Origin: JBBRMQ01 sp038230775 | GTDB taxonomy: Bacteria > Acidobacteriota > Thermoanaerobaculia > Gp7-AA8 | Direction: 5' to 3' | DNA: 44,049 bases | Assembly: GCA_038230775.1 (NCBI GenBank) | Contig: JBBRMQ010000005.1 | Coordinates: 1 to 44,049, forward strand | In this document: positions 15,388-21,897 of the stretch, piece after piece | How the letters are laid out: each line of letters starts with the position of its first letter | Position numbering within the stretch: position 1 is the first letter of the stretch | The notes under the pieces: model-generated | What the model saw: the letters and a program-made list of their open reading frames with translations, nothing else | What the model was told of the DNA's origin: nothing | Databases searched by the model: none | Translations under genes and position numbers: made by a program

Positions 15388-16800
15388 ATGATCGTCATCA
15401 AGTTCGGCGGCACCTCAGTCGGCGATGCCGATCGCGTGTCGACCGCCATCGACATCGTGGATGGACGCCGCGCGCAGAAGCCGATCGTCGTCGTTTCCGC
15501 ACTTTCTGGCGTCACGAACGAGCTGGTGGCGGCGAGCGAGGCGGCGAAGGCCTGCGACATCGATCGCGTGAATCAGATCATCGCCGCCGTCCGTCAGAGG
15601 CATGAAGACGTGGCGATGCGTCTCGTGCAGCAGAAGTTCGATTTCTTCGAGGCCTTCATCAAGCAGCTCGACAAGCAGATCGATCAGATCCACACGATCC
15701 TGCGCGGCATCGCATTGTTAGGCGAGATCACGCCGCGCGCAAAGGACAAAGTGGTGGCCATCGGCGAGAAGCTGTCGTCGGTGCTCTTTGCGTATTCGAT
15801 GATGATGCGCGCGCTGCCCGGCGAGCACGTCGACTCCGAAGACGTGGTCATCACCGACAACCGTTTCGGCGAAGCGGCTCCGCTGATGGACGAGACGCGC
15901 GAGGCCGCGCGGCGCGTGCTGCTCCCGCTTCTCGAGCGCAATCTGATCCCGGTGATGGGTGGATTCATCGGCCGCACCCGCGAGGGCGCGACCACGACGT
16001 TAGGCCGCGGCGGTTCGGACTACAGCGCGGCGATCGTCGGTGCGGCGGCAGGCGCGGACGAGATCCAGATCTGGACGGACGTCGACGGCATGATGACGTG
16101 CGATCCGCGCCTGATTCCGAACGCGCGCGTCATCGAGCGCATCTCGTACGTCGAAGCCGCCGAGCTGGCGTGGTTCGGCGCAAAGGTCCTGCATCCGAAG
16201 ACCATCGCCCCCGCCGTCGCGGAGCGGATTCCGGTTCGCGTGCTGAACACGCACAACGTCTCCAGCGCCGGAACGCTGGTCACCGAACAGGGCGACGAGC
16301 GCGAGGGCGGCCCGCGCGCGGTTGCGGTGAAGCGCGGCATCACGGTCGTTCACATGACGTCGAACACGATGCTCGGCGCTCACGGCTTCCTGGCGCGGCT
16401 CTTCGCCATCTTCGAGCAGCTCGAGATCTCCGTCGATCTCATCACGACGTCGGAAGTCTCCGTGTCGGTGACGATCGACGAAAGGCACAACCTGCAGCAG
16501 CTCATCGAACGCCTCGGCCCCGTGGCCGAGGTGAGCGTGATCGACAATCAGTCGATTGTGGCGGTGGTGGGGCGCAACCTCATGCAGGATTCGACGGCGG
16601 CGGCGCGGGTCTTCGAATCGCTGCGCGGGATTCGGGTCTCGATGTTCTCCCTCGGCACCTCCGGGTTGAATCTCAGCATCGTCGTCGACAACGCCGACGC
16701 TGATCGGGCGGTGCGATCGATTCACGCCGCGCTTTTCGAGACCACCATACCGCCCGCCCACACCGGTTCCTCCCCTTCACTTCGCTCAGGGGCGGAATGA
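15388..16800 (+). CDS. lysC: Aspartate kinase with two ACT domains
   Basis: Phosphorylates aspartate, first step of the lysine/threonine/methionine pathway. Residues 4-11 are the KFGGTSVG nucleotide motif; TTLGRGGSDYSAA and WTDVDGMMTCDPR follow; residues about 310-450 form two ACT regulatory domains, predicting feedback control by end product. 470 aa. The last 19 residues and the stop codon (about 16741-16800) are encoded by a family B repeat half, so the native C-terminus probably ended shortly after HAALFE. The ribosome site comes from a family A element. dapB starts 1 bp after the stop. Confidence 0.95.
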   Translation: MIVIKFGGTSVGDADRVSTAIDIVDGRRAQKPIVVVSALSGVTNELVAASEAAKACDIDRVNQIIAAVRQRHEDVAMRLVQQKFDFFEAFIKQLDKQIDQIHTILRGIALLGEITPRAKDKVVAIGEKLSSVLFAYSMMMRALPGEHVDSEDVVITDNRFGEAAPLMDETREAARRVLLPLLERNLIPVMGGFIGRTREGATTTLGRGGSDYSAAIVGAAAGADEIQIWTDVDGMMTCDPRLIPNARVIERISYVEAAELAWFGAKVLHPKTIAPAVAERIPVRVLNTHNVSSAGTLVTEQGDEREGGPRAVAVKRGITVVHMTSNTMLGAHGFLARLFAIFEQLEISVDLITTSEVSVSVTIDERHNLQQLIERLGPVAEVSVIDNQSIVAVVGRNLMQDSTAAARVFESLRGIRVSMFSLGTSGLNLSIVVDNADADRAVRSIHAALFETTIPPAHTGSSPSLRSGAE

Positions 16801-16801
16801 C
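16741..16801 (-). repeat. Family B half-element at the lysC 3' end
   Basis: CCGCCCGCCCACACCGGTTC...GGCGGAATGAC is the reverse complement of the family B arm at 30953-30992, with a variant middle (CTCCCCTTCACTTCGCTCAGG). It codes for the LysC tail TTIPPAHTGSSPSLRSGAE and supplies its TGA stop. Confidence 0.85.
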
Positions 16802-17440
16802 ATGCGAATCGCGCTTCACGGCTACGGAAAAATGGGGAAGGCGGTCGAGAAGATCGCCAGGGAGCGCGGTCACGAGATCGTCGCGATCTGCCACCGCGAT
16901 TCGAAGCTCAACGGGGCCGAGGCGATCATCGATTTCTCGCAGGCGGCGCTCGTGGGTCACGCGGTGAAACTCGCGTGCGACAACGGCGTCAACCTCGTGA
17001 TCGGAACGACCGGCTGGAAGGACGATCTGCAGCCGCAGATCGAAAATGCGAAGATCGGCTGCGTCTACGCATCGAACTTTTCTCCCGGCGCGAACGTCGT
17101 GTTCGCACTCGCGCGGCGCGCCGGCGAGCTGTTCGCTCGATTTCCGGAATACGCCGCGGGGATCGAGGAGCGGCATCACGCGCAAAAGAAGGACGCGCCG
17201 AGCGGCACGGCGCTGCGGATCGCGGCGGAAGTGGGGGAGATGAAGCCGCCGATCGTCTCCTCGCGCGTCGGCAGCGAGTTTGGCCTGCACAGACTGTTCT
17301 TCGATTCGCCGGATGACCTCATCGAAATTACGCATCGCGCCCGCAGCCGCGACGGATTCGCGCGCGGCGCCGTTCTCGCAGCGGAGATGATTCGAGGCAG
17401 GAAAGGGCTCATGAGGTTCGATGAGCTGGTGATGTCATGA
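16802..17440 (+). CDS. dapB: 4-hydroxy-tetrahydrodipicolinate reductase
   Basis: Reduces the DapA product to tetrahydrodipicolinate with NAD(P)H. N-terminal Rossmann motif GYGKMG (residues 7-12), IIDFSQ, GTTGW, and the catalytic/substrate motif EERHHAQKKDAPSGTA (about residues 122-137). At 212 aa it is shorter than the usual 240-270, with short loops in the nucleotide domain as in Bacteroidetes-type DapB. It lies 1 bp after lysC and overlaps dapA by four bases (ATGA). Confidence 0.95.
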   Translation: MRIALHGYGKMGKAVEKIARERGHEIVAICHRDSKLNGAEAIIDFSQAALVGHAVKLACDNGVNLVIGTTGWKDDLQPQIENAKIGCVYASNFSPGANVVFALARRAGELFARFPEYAAGIEERHHAQKKDAPSGTALRIAAEVGEMKPPIVSSRVGSEFGLHRLFFDSPDDLIEITHRARSRDGFARGAVLAAEMIRGRKGLMRFDELVMS

Positions 17441-18369
17441 AGACACGCGAACAGTTTCGTGGGACCGGCGTTGCGCTCGTGACGCCATTCAAGACCGACG
17501 GCGCGCTCGACGAGACGGCGCTGCAGCGCCTGATCGACTGGCAGATCGAGAAGGGGACGAACTTCCTCGTGCCGTGCGGAACGACGGGAGAAAACCCCAC
17601 GCTCACGGCGGAGGAGCACCGGCGCGTGGTCGAGATCACCATCCGTCAGTCCAACGGCCGCGTGCCTGTACTTGCCGGCGCGGGAAGCAACTCGACGCAG
17701 CGAGCGATCGAGCTCGCGCAGATCGCCATCGAGCTCGGCGCCGACGGCGCGCTCACCATCACGCCGTACTACAACAAGCCAACGCCTGACGGGCTGCGGC
17801 GGCACTTCGGAATGCAGGCCGAGGCGATCGAGAAGGTGCGGAGCGGCTTTCCGATGATCATGTACAACGTTCCCGGCCGCACCGGCGTGAACATGACCGC
17901 GGCGACGACGCTGCAGATCGCGCGCGAGATTCCAAACGTCATCGGCGTGAAGGAAGCGTCGGGCAACATGGAGCAGATCCTGAGCATTCTTCGCGACCGC
18001 GCGGACGGTTTCCTGGTCCTCAGCGGCGACGACGCGTGGACGTTGCCGCTGGTGGCGGCCGGCGGCGATGGGATCATCTCGGTCGCGGCGAACGAGATTC
18101 CCGATCTGATGAGTGAGATGACGCGGTTCGCGCTGGCCGGCGATTTTGCGCGCGCGCGCCAGATCCACAACCGCATCCTGCCCCTGATGACAGGCAACTT
18201 CATCGAGTCGAATCCGATCCCGGTCAAGACAGCGATGAAAATGCTCGGTATCCTTGCGAACGATACGGTTCGGCCGCCGCTTGCACCAATCACCGAAGCG
18301 AATCGAAAGAGGCTGGAGGAGATCCTGCGAGAATGCGGGCTGACCAGCATGAAGGCGAGGGTGGCATAA
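17437..18369 (+). CDS. dapA: 4-hydroxy-tetrahydrodipicolinate synthase
   Basis: Condenses pyruvate with aspartate semialdehyde. The 310-aa TIM barrel has CGTTGENPTLTAEEH, YYNKPTPDGL, the Tyr of MYNVPGRTGVN (about residue 143) and the Schiff-base Lys in GVKEASGN (residue 172). Its ATG overlaps the dapB stop and dapD follows after 1 bp, so it is firmly inside the operon. Confidence 0.96.
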   Translation: MKTREQFRGTGVALVTPFKTDGALDETALQRLIDWQIEKGTNFLVPCGTTGENPTLTAEEHRRVVEITIRQSNGRVPVLAGAGSNSTQRAIELAQIAIELGADGALTITPYYNKPTPDGLRRHFGMQAEAIEKVRSGFPMIMYNVPGRTGVNMTAATTLQIAREIPNVIGVKEASGNMEQILSILRDRADGFLVLSGDDAWTLPLVAAGGDGIISVAANEIPDLMSEMTRFALAGDFARARQIHNRILPLMTGNFIESNPIPVKTAMKMLGILANDTVRPPLAPITEANRKRLEEILRECGLTSMKARVA

Positions 18370-18370
18370 C

Positions 18371-19195
18371 GTGCCGACCACAGAAGAACGCGTTTCTGCA
18401 CTGAAGACGACCACCGACCGCGGTGAAGCCGTGAAGACGATCGGACTCTTCCTTACCGATCTCGAGAAAGGCGCCACGCGCGCGGCCAGTCGCGACGCGG
18501 ATGGGCTCTGGAAGGCGCATGCCTGGGTGAAGGAAGGGATACTCGCCGCGTTCAAGTTCGGCGTTCTCTCGGAATTCGCTTCCAGAGCGCTCTCCTTCAT
18601 CGACAAGGACACGATTCCGCCGCGGCGATTCAAGACCGCGGACAACGTGCGCGTGGTGCCCGGCGGTTCGTCGATCCGTCGCGGCGCGTTCGTTGGGAAG
18701 GGCGTCGTGATGATGCCGCCGGCGTTCGTCAACGTCGGCGCGTACGTCGACGAAGAAACGATGATCGACTCGCACGCGCTCGTCGGCTCGTGCGCGCAGA
18801 TCGGCAAACGCGTGCACCTCAGCGCCGGGGCGCAGATCGGCGGCGTACTCGAACCGGTCGGCAATCTGCCGGTGATCATCGAGGACGACGTCGTCGTCGG
18901 CGGCAACTGCGGCATCTATGAAGGCACGATTGTCCGCGGCCGGGCCGTCATCGGAGCGGGCGTCATCCTCACCGGATCGACTCCGGTGTACGACACGGTG
19001 CGCGGGCAGATCTACCGGCGCACCGCGGAGCGGCCACTGGAGATTCCGTTCGGAGCGGTCGTCGTCCCCGGCGCGCGCACGATCAAAGGTGCGTTCGCTG
19101 AAAAGCACGAGCTGCAGATCGCCACGCCCGTCATCGTGAAGTATCGCGACGAGCGAACGAACGCGTCGACCGCGCTGGAAGAGGCACTTAGATAG
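18371..19195 (+). CDS. dapD: Tetrahydrodipicolinate N-succinyltransferase
   Basis: Transfers succinyl from succinyl-CoA to tetrahydrodipicolinate, committing the cell to the succinylase branch of DAP synthesis. 274 aa, starting at GTG 18371; N-terminal helical domain, then a left-handed beta-helix of hexapeptide repeats (FVNVGAYVDEETMIDSHALV, QIGKRVHLSAGAQIGGV, GNCGIYEGTIVRGRAVIGAG). Its stop TAG overlaps the first unit of a heptamer tandem repeat. sucCD, elsewhere in the window, makes the succinyl-CoA it uses. Confidence 0.95.
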   Translation: MPTTEERVSALKTTTDRGEAVKTIGLFLTDLEKGATRAASRDADGLWKAHAWVKEGILAAFKFGVLSEFASRALSFIDKDTIPPRRFKTADNVRVVPGGSSIRRGAFVGKGVVMMPPAFVNVGAYVDEETMIDSHALVGSCAQIGKRVHLSAGAQIGGVLEPVGNLPVIIEDDVVVGGNCGIYEGTIVRGRAVIGAGVILTGSTPVYDTVRGQIYRRTAERPLEIPFGAVVVPGARTIKGAFAEKHELQIATPVIVKYRDERTNASTALEEALR

Positions 19196-19244
19196 GACTG
19201 AGGACTGAGGACTGAGGACTGAGGACTGAGGACTGAGGACTGAG
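19194..19244. repeat. Heptamer tandem repeat, seven AGGACTG units
   Basis: Seven exact copies of AGGACTG followed by AG. The direct unit returns at about 19324-19338 and its reverse complement (CCTCAGT) at about 19378-19397, inside the next gene. The array could pair with the inverted copy. Confidence 0.95.
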
Positions 19245-19256
19245 AATTTCAGGAAA

Positions 19257-19316
19257 GCTCTGCGCAAGTGCGAGAAACCCCTCACCCGAAGGGCGGATGA
19301 GCGCTTTGTGCAGAGC
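19257..19316. repeat. Imperfect stem-loop between dapD and the aminotransferase
   Basis: Arms GCTCTGCGCAA and TTTGTGCAGAGC enclose CCCCTCACCCGAAGGGCGGATGAG, which resembles the two ends of family A with the core removed. This may be a degenerate element. Whether it terminates transcription is unclear; there is no T-run. Confidence 0.5.
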
Positions 19317-19348
19317 CTCTTACGACTGAGGACTGAGGTGAGGAACGG

Positions 19349-20503
19349 ATGGTGAAAGAGCCCTCGCAACACCTCAGGCCTCAGTCCTCAGTCCTCAGTC
19401 CTTCAGTCAGTCCTGCTAGACGACTCCAGGGCATCGAGCTCTCGCTCATCCGCCAGATCAGCGCCCTGGCCACGAGCGACTCCATCAACCTCGGCATCGG
19501 CGAACCGAACATCGAGCCGGACGAGACGCTGCGCGAGCTCGCGCGGCGCGCGACGGAGACGTCGTGGCGCTACACGCCAAACGCCGGTGCGATGTCGCTG
19601 CGCAAACGGCTCGCGTTGCGGCCGGAAGAAGCGTGCATCACCGCGGGAACCGAGGAAGCGCTCTACTCGATCTTCCAGGCGTATGTCGACGATGGCGACG
19701 AAGTGCTGATCCCCGATCCGGGATTCGTGTCGTATGCCACGCTGGCCAGACTGGCGGGTGCGACTCCGGTTCCCTATCCGCTGGAGTCACCCGATTGGCA
19801 GATCGACGTCGACGCGCTGCTGAAGAAGATCACGCCGCGGACGAAGCTGATCGTGGTCAACTCGCCGTCCAATCCTCTCGGCTCCGTCGTCGATCGCGAG
19901 CCGCTGCAGCGCATCGCGAACGCGGGGCCGCTCGTCGTGAGCGACGAGGTCTATCGCGAGATCTGGTACGACGCATCGCCGGCGTCGATGCTCGGGATGA
20001 GCAAGAACGCGATCGTCGTCGGCGGCATGTCGAAGAGTCACTCGATGACCGGCGTGCGACTGGGTTGGATTCTCGCGGGCGAGACGGTGATGAAGCCGAT
20101 CATCACGGCGCATCAGTATGTCGCCACGTGTGCGTCCGTATTCGCGCAAGCACTGGCGGAGCTGATTCTCACCAACGAGAGCTGGAACGCGTCATGGCTC
20201 GAGCGCGTGCGGACGGAGTTCCGCGCGCAGCGCGACGCGGCGCTCTTCTCGATCGAGCGCGATCTGGAGGCGAAGATCCCGCCGCCGGCCGGCGCGTTCT
20301 ACGCGTTCGTGCCGGTTCCAATGTGCGAGTCGATTCCATTTGCGAAATCGCTGGCCACTGACGCCGGAGTGCTCGTGATTCCGGGCGCCGCGTTCGGCAA
20401 GCGAGGCGAGGGATTCGTGCGCATCTCGTACGCTGCGTCGCCGCAGCAGATCGGCGTCGGCATCGAGCGGATGGGTCGCTATCTCCGCGAGCGCAATCGC
20501 TGA
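19349..20503 (+). CDS. Class I/II PLP-dependent aminotransferase, candidate succinyl-DAP aminotransferase
   Basis: Fold type I aminotransferase of 384 aa: NLGIGEPNIEPDETL, GTEEALYSIFQAY, NSPSNPLGSV, VSDEVYREIWYD, the PLP Lys in GGMSKSHSMTGVRLGW (Lys229) and VRISYAAS. Position right after dapD suggests it is the N-succinyl-LL-DAP aminotransferase (DapC role), but family members vary widely and no dapE is seen in the window. ATG 19349 has AGGA upstream. Codons about 9-20 (RPQSSVLSPSVS) are made by inverted heptamer repeats, so the native protein may have started nearer RRLQGIELSLI. Confidence 0.85.
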   Translation: MVKEPSQHLRPQSSVLSPSVSPARRLQGIELSLIRQISALATSDSINLGIGEPNIEPDETLRELARRATETSWRYTPNAGAMSLRKRLALRPEEACITAGTEEALYSIFQAYVDDGDEVLIPDPGFVSYATLARLAGATPVPYPLESPDWQIDVDALLKKITPRTKLIVVNSPSNPLGSVVDREPLQRIANAGPLVVSDEVYREIWYDASPASMLGMSKNAIVVGGMSKSHSMTGVRLGWILAGETVMKPIITAHQYVATCASVFAQALAELILTNESWNASWLERVRTEFRAQRDAALFSIERDLEAKIPPPAGAFYAFVPVPMCESIPFAKSLATDAGVLVIPGAAFGKRGEGFVRISYAASPQQIGVGIERMGRYLRERNR

Positions 20504-20504
20504 A

Positions 20505-20536
20505 AACAAAAAAGGCCGGTCGATCGACCGGCCTTT
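20505..20536 (-). terminator. Rho-independent terminator of the PKD gene, possibly bidirectional
   Basis: Perfect 26-bp palindrome AAAGGCCGGTCGA/TCGACCGGCCTTT (20511-20536). On the minus strand it is followed by TTTTTTGTTTT. It serves the minus-strand gene ending at 20556 and may also end the dap operon on the plus strand, where the T-run is short. Confidence 0.9.
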
Positions 20537-20555
20537 CATCGTGATGTGAGTTTGA

Positions 20556-21797
20556 TTACTGGGCGAAGGTGTCGAAACCGCCGCAGGCGCTCGCGTTGGC
20601 GTCGCTGGTCGTCGGCGTTCCGCGCTTCAGATAGGTCTTGGAAGTTCCCTTGACCGTGTCGGTGAATTTGATCCGGTATTCGAAGCTCGTGAGACCGCCG
20701 TAGAAGTTGATGTAGCCGATTCCCGGCAGGGGTCCGACGACTTTGGCAAACGCTTCGAGGTTGTTCGCGTTGCCCGTGATCACCGAGAAGTTGAAGAAGC
20801 CGAACGTGTCGTTGTGCGCCACGCTGTTGCCTGTAACCGGCTGCTTGGTGTTCGGATCGGTGGGCTGGATCGAGACGCGGAAGCGATTGTTGTTCAGGCA
20901 AAGCACCGTCGCGCTCGGAGAGCAGGTGCTCGGTGCCTCGGTTGTCGTCGATGAGGGTGTTCCCGCGCTGGCGCACGATTCCACCGGCAGCTGGCCGGAG
21001 TCGCCGAGTGCGAAGCCGCCATTCGTTACGCCCGGATCCTTGTGCAGACGGTACACCGCTTTGGTCTGCGTATCGATCACGTTGATGAAGACTTCGGTAT
21101 CCGTCAGCGCGCCGTAGAACATCAGCGGCTTTCCGCCCAGGTCGAGAACTTTGACGACGACCTGGATGTCGCTTGCATCGGCGAGGGACGGAAGGGTGAA
21201 GAAGCCGGTGTCCGCCGTCTTGACCGTGGCAGAGCCGAGGGACGTCTTGTTCGAGCGGGTCGGGTTGTCCGCCGCGTCCACCGTCACCATGTAGCGATTG
21301 CTGACGTAGCAGAGCGTATTGCTGCCCGCCACACACGAGGTGCCAACCGAAGGCGGAACATCAACGGTGGTCCCTTTGACGCCGCCCGTGGCGAAGCTGT
21401 TCGCGACGCTGAGACGAACAGTGCGGACGCTGTTCCCCGTGAACTGGCGCGTGATGCTCGGCCACAGGGTCGTGGCGGTCGTGCCGTCGCCGAACGCCCA
21501 TGTGAAGGTGTCGCACACGGCGAAGGCGTAGTTCGATGACGAGGCGGTGAACTCGATGACTTCACCGGCCTGGCACGCGACGTTGTTCGTGTCAGTACAG
21601 CCCGATACGCCACCGCGATAATGAATGACGACATTCGTCGGGGCCTTGGTGCAAGGACCGGGATAGAAGTCGGTTGAAGCGGCTGCGATCGTCGCGGTCG
21701 AGATCGCGGGACGTCCCGCGAACACGGCAAACGCCATGGCGAGCAGACCAGCGAAAACGAGCACTTTGGGCGTACGGGACCACCAACGGCTAAGCAT
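20556..21797 (-). CDS. Secreted PKD-domain protein with a duplicated C-terminal domain
   Basis: The 413-aa protein has a signal peptide (residues 1 to about 28), then a PKD-like beta-sandwich (about 65-150; FTWAFGDGTTATT). Two related modules of about 105 aa follow: the first starts TLCYVSNRYMVTVDA (about 160) and the second VLCLNNNRFRVSIQP (about 298). Each contains an aromatic TGFF/FGFF segment, a VVVKVLDLGG-like or AFAKVVGPLP-like segment, an FYGALTD/FYGGLTS segment and a TDT strand. I recognise this module from exported acidobacterial proteins, but its function is not known to me. Cys pairs suggest disulfides outside the cytoplasm. A TTGCGG-N17-TATACT promoter and GGAGG precede it. Confidence 0.8.
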   Translation of the reverse strand: MLSRWWSRTPKVLVFAGLLAMAFAVFAGRPAISTATIAAASTDFYPGPCTKAPTNVVIHYRGGVSGCTDTNNVACQAGEVIEFTASSSNYAFAVCDTFTWAFGDGTTATTLWPSITRQFTGNSVRTVRLSVANSFATGGVKGTTVDVPPSVGTSCVAGSNTLCYVSNRYMVTVDAADNPTRSNKTSLGSATVKTADTGFFTLPSLADASDIQVVVKVLDLGGKPLMFYGALTDTEVFINVIDTQTKAVYRLHKDPGVTNGGFALGDSGQLPVESCASAGTPSSTTTEAPSTCSPSATVLCLNNNRFRVSIQPTDPNTKQPVTGNSVAHNDTFGFFNFSVITGNANNLEAFAKVVGPLPGIGYINFYGGLTSFEYRIKFTDTVKGTSKTYLKRGTPTTSDANASACGGFDTFAQ

Positions 21798-21828
21798 TCG
21801 AGCCTCCAGAGTTATGTCGATTCCGTCG

Positions 21829-21857
21829 AGTATAGGTATTCAACTAAGCTTCCGCAA
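21829..21857 (-). promoter_or_regulatory. Sigma-70-type promoter of the PKD gene
   Basis: Minus-strand TTGCGG (-35, 21852-21857), 17-bp spacer, TATACT (-10, 21829-21834). The start codon follows about 32 bp after the -10, with GGAGG at 21803-21807. The region is more AT-rich than its surroundings. Confidence 0.6.
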
Positions 21858-21897
21858 CAGACTGATTTGAAATTCACTTCCGTGTTGACAAGACTTC

